DNA from: Toxoplasma gondii ME49
Lineage: Eukaryota; Apicomplexa; Conoidasida; Eucoccidiorida; Sarcocystidae
Length of the DNA: 64,000 nt
NCBI RefSeq assembly: GCF_000006565.2
Contig: NC_031475.1
Coordinates: 558,001-622,000 of the forward strand
Reading direction: 5' to 3'
This document shows positions 1 through 21,213 of this stretch, piece after piece (the first letter of the stretch is position 1; each line of letters opens with the position of its first letter). The position numbers and the translations under genes are program-made. The notes under the pieces were generated by a model. That model was not told the DNA's origin. It ran no database searches and saw only the letters and a program-made list of their open reading frames with translations.

Positions 1-2896
1 GCGCCAGTTTCCGGAGGTTCGCATGGGCCAGGCGCTTTAGCTTGCCTTCAAGAACACAGACAACTGCGTGTATGAACCTAAACTCTATACACATCGATAT
101 GTAAAGGCTCATAGAAAAGGGTATTCGTGAACGTACAATCTACAGATACAGACATGGAGCTTCGTATCAACGCACGTATAGGCGTAGACTTCGCATGCAT
201 CGAAATACCTTTTGTCATATGCAAATATGAGTATGCATGTGCGGTGAAGAGTCACATGTGTGCATCTTTCGATGCGTCGATGCATGCATTGAAGTACGGC
301 GAAGTACACATGTAAGAATTTGTGTGGGACGAAAGCTGCCCACATAGAAAGTATACATATACATACATATAAATACATATATACTTATATACATATATAT
401 ACACATATGTGCGGGTGGCTTGATGTGACTGCGTTTCGTTTGTGTATCGATGTCGGCTGCAAAGGAAACTGAAAGGAGTTTTGTGCAGGAGCCTGAAAGC
501 GACGGCAATCTCGTCTGTGTCCTGTCGCTCCTGAGGCGTTTCAGCCGGTAGAATGCGTTTGTGCCACCCTGGTGTAGTTGTTTCGCTTTCTTCGTGTTTC
601 CATTTTTCTTTCTCTTCGTGCTTTCATTTCTCTTCTTTCCTTATTCGCCGTCTACACACGTTCCACTGCTTTTCGTTTTTAGGAGACGTCGGAGCTCGCG
701 AGGCGCGTCTGTCGATCATGGCGGGCGGAGACAAGGAGGCCTTCGTCGCAGTTTCGCCTCTCTTTGAGGTCTTAGGAAACCAGCTTACTTTCTGCGGAGG
801 ACCCGGCACAGGTTTGCGGAGACAGTTTTTGTGGCTCAAAGCTCTTGATTTCTCTCCTCACCCGCGCTGTCTTTCTTCTGGAGACACGTTGCTGTAGACC
901 TCTGCATGCTCGCGTTGCATGCCTCTCTGTGTTTTCCTTCCTTCTCGCCTTCTCGCCTCTGCGGCTGTTCTTCTCTTTCTTCCCTCTCTTCCTCTTCTCT
1001 CTCTCCTCTCTTTTGTCTCCGCTGTCGTTCTCTGTTGATCTCTGTTTTTCTTTGTTCTCCCGATGGTTGTTATGTTCTCTCTGTTTGCCAGCTCCACAGG
1101 CGATTCTTCGTGGTTTTTTCGCCGGATTGGAGAGGGAGGGAAAATTTGTTTCGAGCCGCCTGCGAACCATTTGGACTGCATGCATGCAGGGCAACACACG
1201 AAAATGACAAATCAGATTTTAATCGCCACCAACATGATTGGGGTGGTCGAGGGTGAGTCTTCAAGTTTTTCATCCTTTTTCGCTTCATCATTCTCGCTGT
1301 ATTTCTGCCTTTTCTCTCTCTCGCCGACCTCTGCTTTCCTTCCTACAGTCTCTTCCCCTTCTCCCCTTCCACTCAGTGCGTATGCTCTTCTCCTTTGTCT
1401 CTTCACCCTCTTTCTTTTCTTCTGTCTGTTCATCTCGTCTTCTCTCCAGTATCTCTCTCTTCTTTTCCTTTCCTCTTTTCCTTTTCTCTTCTCCGCCCGG
1501 TGCTCCGTTCTCCGGATCCCTGTACTCGAGTCCTTGACTGCTCGGTTGCCGTACGTTTTGCCTGCAAGCGCGAACGCTGCATTTCCGCTTGTAGAGAAAC
1601 TGACTTTCCTCGTTTGTCGTCTTTCTGTCTTTCTCTCAGCCCTCTTGTACGCACGTCGCATGGGTCTGGATGTCGAAAAAACTCTCGCTGCAGTCTCCAC
1701 AGGCGCTGCAGGAAGCTGGTAAAACAAAAACAAAAGCCGTTATGATTACTACTCCGCAGTTGCCCCTGTAGACATGTAAACGTCTACGTGAATGTATTCA
1801 GTGTACATGTCTCTCTACACACCTATACGTGTTTATCTGTATGAGTCTGAATTTATGGAATATATTTGTAGATAACACCCATATTCATTTGCATATGCTC
1901 ATATATATAAGTGTGGTTCATGCTTGAATTTATGTGCACACGTAGTATGTGCAAGAGCATATAAATATACTTCGTTCTTCATATGTAGCTTTGTGGACTT
2001 ACAAGTAGAGAAGAGTGGATTATCAATATCCTGGCCTATTCTGTCGTGAGGCCTGTGCTTTCCTCAAATTTTTTTCGGACAGAAGCGTTTGTTTGGAGAC
2101 GCTGTATGGCAGTGCGGGCTCGGCGAGTCGATGGAGCTTACGGCGTCTGCGAACTCTTTTTCTCCGCTGTTTTCGCCGATGGTTTTCTTTTTCTTCTCTC
2201 CGCCTTTTCCGTTGCAGGTCTCTGTCGAACTACGCACCTCGAATTCTGAAAGGAGATTTTGAGCCGGGATTTTTTGTAGAGCACTTCGTGAAAGACATGC
2301 AGATTGCCCTCACGGAGGCCCGCCACGCGAACCTCGCTCTGCCAGGTGTGCATGCGCGAACTGCACGCGAAGTCTTGAAACAGCTAGTGCTGCATGACCA
2401 TCGATGTTTTCGTGTGTCGCGCGTTGCTTCAAGAAGATTTGGATCGACCGATGTAGGCACAACAGTGCACCAACTGTGACACATACGCGTGATCAGAGAG
2501 TCTCTAGGTTTTCCGACAGAGAGGATGATGTGATGTACAGCGACAGAGGGAGTTAGGGAATACGCAGGCAGTCTGGCAGACACAGACAGGCAGATGAGTC
2601 AATAGAGAGATGTGCTCAGAGAGACAGGTTGACTCAGGGAGGCAGCGAAATAGACGACTACGTACTGAGAGCTAGAAATCGATGGTAAGAACCTAGTCGG
2701 AGACGTAGACCTGAACAGATCTAGCGAAGCAGATGAACATGCATGTAACAGTGCATGAACTGTGCTTTGGTGCTCAGGCCTAGCCTTGGCGCACCAGCTG
2801 TACATGTCGGTGATGGCGCTCGGCTTCGGGAAGAAGGGCATCCAGGCCCTCCAGCTCGCTCTGGATAACATGAACAATCTGAGAGACAAAAGTTAA
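1..2896 (+). CDS. 3-hydroxyisobutyrate dehydrogenase-like protein, 3' part (5' end outside window)
   Basis: NAD(P)-dependent beta-hydroxyacid dehydrogenase of the HIBADH/6-phosphogluconate dehydrogenase family, which oxidises small beta-hydroxyacids, in eukaryotes usually in mitochondrial valine breakdown. Exons read as 1-16, 683-811, 1190-1252, 1640-1718, 2218-2345 and 2778-2896; junction phases agree and the sum is 534 nt (177 residues plus stop). The first 16 bases encode the end of the substrate motif (APVSGG), completed across the intron as [18 protein letters not shown]. Exon 3 holds [11 protein letters not shown] with the catalytic-type lysine, followed by the all-helical domain ([25 protein letters not shown]). 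The Rossmann NAD-binding half must lie upstream of the window. Intron 3 is strongly pyrimidine-rich and intron 2 ends in TGCATGCAG. Exact substrate (hydroxyisobutyrate or a glyoxylate/succinic semialdehyde reductase role) cannot be told from this half. Confidence 0.9.
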
Positions 2897-3718
2897 TTTT
2901 TCGAGCGTGTAACAGATCGCAGGTGTCTCCACCGTCTCAGCTTGTGTGCAAAACACAGCAACGCACGCGAAGAGAATGCGCGTGAATCACATGCAAATAT
3001 CGTCATGTACAGAGATCTATACTTTTGCTTGTAGATGTATCCATCTCCTCGTGTGTGCATCAATCGAGACACAGGGGTACACATCAATATAAAAATATTC
3101 ATATATATATATATATATTTATTTATATGTGTGTATATACATGTGTGTTTATATCGATTTCTGTGTGTAGGCATATGCAAGATACACACGCGCGTATGCA
3201 TCTGAGTCGATATGGACGTCTACATGAACTGCAAAGAAAATATAAGCAAATGCAAGAATGAAGAGAATGAGTTTGCGAGTAACATTTTCCAAGAGAGTCA
3301 GATTTCCGGACTCGCAAGAATGACTGTCGTTCATCAGAAATTTCCAGCTGTTTCTGGAAGCAGAAACGCGGTGCGTCTCTCCCGCACATGGAACACACTC
3401 TGAAGCTGTCGCCGCCTACGCATGCGTTTTTTTTGAGCTTCTTAGAGACAGGGGATAGCTTGACAGAACAATCATTCAGAGGCAGACGATTGCTCGACCA
3501 AGCAAAAGATTTGGGACACAAAGAGAGGCTTCCTCGTCGCTAATAAGAAACGAAGTGGCCAGATGAAGACACAAACAGTTCATGTGTGACATCCAGCGAC
3601 GGCCTTACAGACACAAGGAAAAAGAGTGTTGAGGCGGATCAGAGAGGAATATATATATATATATATATATATCTGAGATAGAGAGAAAGAGGAAACATGT
3701 AGAGAGAGGCATTGGAGA

Positions 3719-3758
<40 letters not shown>

Positions 3759-5365
3759 CCGGTAGAGACAAGTAGAGGTAGATATATGTATATGTACTGT
3801 ATATATGTCGTATATCTAGAGAAAAGCGGATAGAGATAGAAAGGAATATCCGTTTTTCAGACATATAGAGAGCCGGGTGGAGAGAGATGGGCAAGAGAGG
3901 TAGAAATGTGACATCAGACAGAGACGGAGAGCTGGACAGACAAGTCGAGAGAGAGAGAGATGGACATAGAGACGAAGAGAGACCACGACAACACTCTATT
4001 GAGAGTTCCTGGGCGCCAGAGAGGTAGAGGGAAGGCGATGTTAAGACGAGGTGTTTTCAATTAGTTCGAAGGAAAGCCTTTTTCTAGAGATGCATGCAGT
4101 TTGGAATTACAGCGCTAAAGCGTCACCCTCCTCCTCCGTAGTTCAACCTTCTCTGGAGAGGAAGACGTTGTGAGATTCGAAAGAATTCTCCTCTCTGTCT
4201 CATCACACGCAGAGAAGAGAAGAAACGGCGAAGCCGGAAGACTTACTTCACTTCAACTTTAGAAACCAGAAGTGGATGGCTGCTTTTCGTCAACACAAAG
4301 GGCAGTCGCACATTGCCCTCCTTCTCCGTAGATCTACCTACACCGATCGATCGCCATCGACGCACACATTTAAAGTCCGTAACTAGCTACCAAATCGCTC
4401 TCCCTATATAAACGAACTGAAAATACGTTGTGAGTATGCGTGTGTCTCTCATTTTCTCATTATACTTGTCCGCGCTTCTCTCTCTCTCGGTGCTTCCTAT
4501 CTGCCCTCTCTCTTCTCGTTCCGGTTTTTCTGCTTGTCTTTGGGCCTCCGCGCTGCTATCTAGGCTTCCGCAGGAGGGCGCAGAAGGAGGCGGGAGAGGC
4601 GGACAGTGGAGGACGAGTAAAGACGACTGTTTGGTACTGTTTTTTCTCACTCTCTGAACTTCACAAGATCCCCGAAGAACCGCTTTCACGTCTCGTCCAG
4701 CACGAGGTGAAGAGGACCGTTCCTGGGAGACGTTCAGGGAACGGAGAGAGAGCTGCGGGAAGAAAAGATGCCCGACAGCGTAGACGCTTCTTCCCCGAAT
4801 GTGCGATTTTCCGGTATATGTTTCAAGAGTCTGTTCTTTGTTTTTTAATTTCCTGGAACGTTGGCTCGAAAAACGGTGTGCGACGGCCTCGCCTTTCTTC
4901 TCTCCTTTTCGGTGTTCTTCTCTCTTTGTCCCTTTCTCGTCCCCCAGTTTCTCCTTCTCTCGCTTTTTTGAGTATCGATCGACTGAAGTGTGTAAGGTGT
5001 ATATACAGCTCAGAGTCGCGTGAATTTTCACCAAGTTTCTGCCCCCAAAGTTTCGTTTCCTCGTCCCTCTTCCGCCTCCCCTGCGTGCGACTCACCTCCA
5101 CACAGAGAGACCTCTCCTCGCAGATTCACGCGGCACCACAGCGGGAACGTCTTGTGTGTCGAGCCTGCAAACGAGGCTCTTTCGATTGCATGCAGTTCCA
5201 CGGAAACCACAGACAGCGAAGAGAAGGTTCCCGACATGTGCAGCTCCTCTGAAGGCTGACTTGAAGGCAGACAGACCCTCTTCTCTGCAAGACAGAACGA
5301 AGCGGCTCTCGAGATCTGAACGATATCAGCAGAAGGAAGACAGAGGACAGAGCCTCGTGAGGAAA
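2897..5365. other. Intergenic spacer between the dehydrogenase and USP genes
   Basis: No gene is supported. The spacer holds AT-rich sequence with (TA)n runs near 3101-3118, 3649-3672 and 3722-3755, and a GA-rich stretch at about 3860-3990. A pyrimidine-rich stretch at about 4430-5050 probably belongs to the 5' leader of the USP gene. That stretch is open for hundreds of codons in one frame of each strand, with no splice sites, ATG context or family resemblance, so I read it as composition. Confidence 0.6.
3649..3755. repeat. Two (TA)n microsatellites
   Basis: Near-perfect TA dinucleotide runs at 3649-3672 and 3722-3755, separated by a GA-rich segment. Similar runs recur in introns of the flanking and WDR44 genes. 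They are likely length-polymorphic between strains. Confidence 0.9.
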
Positions 5366-15403
<10,038 letters not shown>

Positions 15404-16035
15404 CGTGTGAGGCAGTCATGTTACTCAAAACCTCAAACAGGTTGAAGCGACCCTTTCGTTTCTAGGACGAAGGATACAAAACAGGCCACAACAAATAAAC
15501 CAGGCTGTCACGGTCCCAACACTAGCATTCGGAGATCATGACGTCACCGCAGCTCTTCTTGCTGCGGCTTTACTGGCGCTCCCCGCACAAAAGTGATAGC
15601 TCTCAAGTACCAGCCGCTATTTACAGACTGGATTCCATTCTTGTCACTCCCTTTAAATTCCTCATGCTGCCCAGTCGCCTGCAATTCTACTTCACCACCC
15701 TCATTCGTCTGTCAAGCCGATGTAATGGCACACTGAACTTTTATGCAAAAGGTATGGTCTCAGGTGTCACTCACTAGATGCCCAGAATGTATTGCAGCTC
15801 TGCAGACAGACGAAATCGGGCTGTACACTTCTGAGGTATAAACAATTATACGTTCGGGAATGGGGATGTGGTGACAATATGCAGATAACGAGCTCACTTG
15901 TTCCGTAGACTGTTCCTTCGCTTGCGGCAAGGCAACCTATCATTTGAAAGTATGATCTGGAGTATATACAACAATACTGGTCGTTTTACGAACCAGGAGG
16001 ACAGATTACAAGTTCCTTGTCTCCGGGATTCATTT
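15404..16035. other. Convergent spacer between USP and CCp3-type genes
   Basis: This is the 3' flank of both genes, which converge here. I see only short chance reading frames and AT-rich stretches likely to carry 3' UTRs and polyadenylation sites. Microsatellites stop here and the texture changes to more even base composition. Confidence 0.6.
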
Positions 16036-19000
16036 TCAGGGCAAATGCTCCATCATCTGATGAGTCAGGTGATAAAAAATATTATTATCAATAAACGTCA
16101 GAATGGTACCTCTACAAGTCAATTTTCTAAAATTCGGCGCTTTCAGGACGGAAAAGGATCGGAGCTGCGGCTCGTCTTCTCCCACGCTACTGACCCCTGA
16201 AACTGCGTAAACACTGGTAGAATGATCAATGGTTTGGTTCCAGCTAACCATTTTTCCCGGTCGAACCAGAATACGACTTAAGACCGCTGTGTGTCACGAT
16301 GATGACTTCTCCTCCCTGTGTGGCCAATGCTCCACTGTGGAGGGCAGCCTTGCATAAGGAGCTCGCTTCTGAGTAGACCTTGGATCCGTAAACTTGTGCA
16401 ACCTTCGATGTGCAATCAGATGGGCATGAAACAAGGAAGCGCTGCTCCGTTATTCCGTTGAACTCTTCGCGTCTTAGAGTGTCTTCGCAAGTCAGCTGAA
16501 TAGCTGGATTTGTTGGAAGTGATGACTTCGGTATTTCGTTGAGAAGAGGCTCCTCTGAGGAGCATGGCGACAAGCAGACGCGCCCATCATCTGTACGTCG
16601 TTCTCCGCGGGGGACAGGACCGCCAGCGCCGAGTCCAGAACCTGCCTCAGCTGCTACGCGCCGTACTTGCTCCGGAGAAAGCGCGTAAGAGAAAACTTTT
16701 AGCGCGGTTATGTGGCCAATAAAATACTCAGACTCGGAATCCGCAGCACGTCCGATTATTAATTTGCTCTGAATAAAGTGGTTTGTGATACACAACAGCA
16801 AGTGGAGCTCCTCACAAGTTTACCTTCAAGTTGAAATCGAAATCAGTCTTCTCCGAAACAACCTGTCGCCCATTCACGTAGATGTTGACAACTTTTTCAG
16901 GCGAATAATATGAGACAGCAATATGTAGTGGTTCTGCGGATGGGCTCGTTTATAGCTAGCGAGGTGGTGTCATTGGTTTAACACTACCCACCTCCTATGG
17001 CTGGCTTTATCCCAGTGCTTATGAATTTGGGGTGACAATTTTGTTCGAAGACGAGCTCATCCTTATCGTCGATTGCGAAAGTGAAGCCTTCACAACCACT
17101 TTGGGTTAGTATGGACCTCCATTTCCTTTTCCCTCCTGACATAGCTCTCGTAAACACGGAAGCCGGATGGCCGGTGATTTGATGGCTCACCGGTAACAGC
17201 CATCTGTAGAGCAAAGGTAAAGTCTGAAAAACCTGTTAGCGCTTTCGCACCAGGCAGTTTCTCCGTGTCCACGTAATCCTCCGGTCGACCTCGGAAGCCT
17301 GGTCCCTGTCAGTTAGAACAAAGTTCTCCGATGGGTAACAGTTCTTATCGTGCTCACCAGTGAAGTCCTCCGGAGCAAACCAACGGAACCTCTCGGGCAA
17401 GACGTCTACGAGGGTGACTGTGTCAGATTCTCTGAACGCCGGAAACTTTCCTGAACATAGGGTGCGTTTATTGGCTGGCTAACAGGTCAACCTGATGCTC
17501 TCTTCCGTCACCTCCACCAGGGATTGCCGATCTTCCAGCGTACGTAGCCCCATCAACGTATTTCTTGGCTGTCCGGGCTTTCACAGAGTTGATGGGAATG
17601 GACACCATAACTGTTAAAGGTCACTGAATCCATGTGGCACTCTCAGGTCGGTAAGAAGTTCCTACATGTGCGATCGTATCGCCCAAAGGACTCGCTTTTG
17701 ACGCCGTTGCGCTCTGATTCCATGAAAGAATCCTGTCCCTCTCCCAGCACAACAACAATGTTGCCGCCTAGGGGTCCTACAACTCCGACGTGGATGGCCG
17801 CTTTGCAAATCTATTTTTGAAATGCAGTCACACGCCAGAGGAGACAACCGAAGCGATGATCTTACTGGTGAGTCATCTGTATAGATGTAAGTTCCCTTCA
17901 AAGAGCCCGGCTCTTCGCTGCAAATAAAGCGAAGTAACCACTGGGCTACCTGATTTATCATACCCCGATGCCTACCTGCAGCCCTCAGGACACGTGGCTA
18001 CAAACATCGCTCCAGCTTGCCCACCCATCTGCTTCTGCGATAGAGGGCGGTCGCCACAGTTGAGTTCGATCTTCGGTGGCAAGCTCCGTTTCGACAAAGC
18101 CGGAATATCCTCGGTCCTGAACAGGCCCATTCCTGAAGGATCTCCGTCACCGCGGCAGCCGACAATGATATCCTCCTCATGAACGCAGTAAATGTCGCTT
18201 GATATCTCATGGGGGCAGTGTCTCAAACTTGTTTCCTCGCCTATAGTAAGTGCGTATGGTGCACTCGAATTTATGCCGACTTGTACCAATAGCACTCACC
18301 TCCGCAGGCTACACCGAAAGCAGTAATCTTTTCCGTGTCAGGTCCACACAAGTTGACTCCGTTGACATCGTCACATCCGTCATCAGAGTATCCACCGTGC
18401 TGAATGAAAAGTCATTTTTGAAGAAAAAAAAAGAACGCAAGTATGATGCGATGCAAACCTTGATGCCGGTGTAGCCCATCTGAAGGCAGGCAACTTTCTC
18501 AGATTCTCTTGTCCATCCATCACTGCACACGCTTCCCCACCCTGATTTCCGCCATCTTGGTGGCCGGTACGAAAATGTTGAACACGCGCTCGACCTACCT
18601 TCGTTGTAGAATTGTAGTCTGCCCACTCCATTTGTAGCTGGAGCCCCACTTTCGTCGACAATGCGGAGACTTCCCAGCGGGGGCTCTGCCGGAGGAGTAT
18701 TAGTGCATCTGACGGCTACATCCATAGAGTGGTCGGCGCAACGCGCAGGCGGCTCTTCAAACGTGCAGTCAGCCAGGCTTTTCTCAGGTCCCATACACTG
18801 CACACCAAGGTTCGTTTCTACCAACTGGAACAGTTGAGCGAACCAAAAATTACCATGACACCTGCGGACACATGTTACACTCTCTTGCGTTGCCGTGTAA
18901 GCAGTAACTTTATTCTCTTACCAGCGACAGAAACAGGATACTTGGCGCCAGCACACACGTACTGGCCCTCCACAGAATCGCAGCCGTCCTCTAGGTACAT

Positions 19001-21048
19001 GCCGTGAAGGTACCCTGTCACATGTCCGCACGTTGAAGAACCTGCTTTCCGAATACATTCAACATCTCCTACCGAGCTCGTGGCATGCTTTCCGAGCTGA
19101 GTCAATCGTGAAAACTGTAAAATCACCCTGCTTGCTGCACGGTGAGACACTCAGGCGTAACTCTGCAGTTTGTGTTCGTTGATACTGAACTCACCACACT
19201 GAACCCCAAACGCCGTTGCGTCGGATTTCCAGGCGCCCGGTGGAAGATAGCTTTCCATAAGCTGAGGGGAGTAAGACCAATAAAGCCGCTTAAAATAAGT
19301 GTGCAGTCGAAGCGCGTACCATCGACTACTCGAACATCCTTGTCCACCTCGTCAATGGAATCTGATTAGATCCTGGAATGGAAAAAGCACTTCGCCACTT
19401 GGCAGCAGACTGCTCATACCGGTTCGATAGACAAAGAAGCTTGCACTAGGGATATCTGGCGAGGATCTAAAACTCGTGGAAACTGTGCCTACAATGGAGT
19501 TACAACACTGAGCCTTAAATGTGTTCGTTTAAAACAGAACGAACCTGTTGGGTTTAGAGTACTCCCAGTATACTCTGGCAGCTCGCCAACGACCGAAACA
19601 ACGACTTCTCCACCTGTTTTGTACAGCGGTGACAACTCGTATATTTGTTCCGAGGCAGGCGGTGTTGTTTACCGGAAGGGGAGAGGACACCGTCGTGAAT
19701 GGCCGCGGCACAAATAGAACTCGCCATCGGATGAATCGAAGAGCCGTCGACACTGGCGAAGGTTGATGCTTGGCAGTTCATCGGACAGCGAACTTTGAAG
19801 ATCCCGATGTTTTCAGGAATGCTGTAACGACAAACTTCTCAAGAATGGCCCAAAAGGGTTCAGATGTACAGCTCACCGGCTGTATAGTTCGAGAGCTCTC
19901 GTGTGGCACTCGACGTCTTGAGCAGGAGTGTCAGTATCCCCCGAGGGTTTGAGAGACACTCTTATCGCAGATTCGTAAGGGGTGCCAATCCATCTCTTGA
20001 CATTAAATGCGAACACCCTGCCATCGTCAGTCTTGATACGGACGAACTCGCAGTACCACGGATCGGTGTCCGCTGTGTTCCGAAGAACGAGCGCCGTTAC
20101 GTCGCCAACTGAGATTGAAGACATGAATAGGAGAGACTGTCCCTGCGAAAGGTGCAACCTGTGCATACCGTCGGCTGCTCTGAATCGAATCCTTCTTTCA
20201 GCCCCGGGGCGAACATCCTGGACGAGTAGCTTCGGAGATGATTGACGTTCACTCCCAATTAATGTAAGTTCTATGCCTCCGGAGGTGCCAGCTGTATCGA
20301 AGCGACAGATCGGTTGATATGAGTCTTGTTATCGGGGTTCAAGGAAGCTTTAAATACATACCGTGCTCGTCGTTCCCTGTCTGCATGATCGCTTGGTACA
20401 TTTTATTGCCTGACATTGTGAATATCTATTGAGCGACTGATAATATGTACCGACGGTTAACTACATCACCATAACTCACAGCGTCCCGATGTTCCGGGTC
20501 CAAGACTCCAGTGCAGTCGAATAACCAGTAGCGGAAGTCTTTCCACACTGTAATGCGTTTACACTTCCAGGCGGAGTTTCCAGTAATGAAGACGCCGACA
20601 GACTCAGGGTCGCCAACATCAATCCGGTCAACAGTCACTCTGACAAAACCGCGCTGATGCAGAAGTGCCGAACTGTGACAGTAGGCATCCCTACCGTTTC
20701 TCTGTGCCAAAAGCTTCCGATGCTATGGGAATCGGTTTGGTTTCACTTCCGTCGCTTCCTGCCACAGTGAGCTTCACGTTGCTTCTGTAGTATCGTTGAA
20801 ATGAAAGCGAGCCTGGATTTCTGCCGCAGCGGCCAATAATTCGCTCACTGCAAATCGATTCCGGGACCAACGACAGGAACGATCTCGATAATATACCGAG
20901 CAGAGCCTTCTCCGGCTGCTAGACACACTCCGTACTCGGGCCTGCCATCTTCTGGAGCAGCCCGACACCATTCAGTTGCCGAAACACTGCCAATGGAATT
21001 CGCCAGGAACAAACCCCCCACAAGACTCGCCACCACTCTGTACCCCAT
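16036..21048 (-). CDS. CCp3: CCp3/PSLAP-type secreted multidomain adhesive protein (PLAT-LCCL-SRCR-LamG)
   Basis: Secreted protein of the apicomplexan LCCL/CCp family; in Plasmodium these are sexual-stage and oocyst proteins. The 24 exons, 5' to 3', are 20849-21048, 20695-20784, 20470-20639, 20362-20409, 19877-20291, 19673-19821, 19545-19613, 19320-19361, 19195-19261, 19073-19134, 18922-19014, 18599-18817, 18459-18541, 18300-18399, 17976-18240, 17866-17917, 17666-17810, 17518-17610, 17358-17450, 17191-17298, 16992-17135, 16824-16933, 16249-16768 and 16036-16196. They total 3,498 nt, 1,165 residues. Order: signal peptide (1-24), two PLAT/LH2 domains (about 52-290), LCCL ([16 protein letters not shown]), two SRCR domains ([17 protein letters not shown]), LCCL, a LamG/pentraxin-like domain (about 760-1000), and a last LCCL ([18 protein letters not shown]). 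Fifteen of 23 introns are phase 1. Likely ligand binding outside the cell or in a secretory compartment; Toxoplasma-stage expression is not visible. Confidence 0.92.
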
Positions 21049-21213
21049 TGTGAAAAGGGTACCTCACAGCTCGTTATATCGACTTTTAAGAGCTGTGATA
21101 AATGCTTATTCAGCGACACAGGGGACGAGGATATAAGTTGTACAACTTGGGCGCTGCATAGCGGCCACACAACGCAGCGGATAATTCACGTATGCCGCTC
21201 TAGCTTCCGGTGT
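21049..21213. promoter_or_regulatory. 165-bp bidirectional promoter region
   Basis: Only 165 bp separate the start codons of the divergent CCp3-type and RCC1-repeat genes. The stretch must hold both 5' leaders and start sites unless the RCC1 start is the later in-frame ATG at about 21310. I see no canonical TATA box or TGCATGC motif in it. Confidence 0.55.

Noticed and set aside
3101..3755. Regular repeats considered as CRISPR or telomeric arrays
   Set aside because: They are simple TA dinucleotide and GA-rich runs without unique spacers or telomere-type units.
4387..5252. Frames of 270 codons (+) and 215 codons (-) upstream of the USP gene
   Set aside because: The sequence is pyrimidine-skewed, the plus frame begins with GTG rather than ATG, and there are no domain motifs or splice connections; best read as USP leader and promoter.
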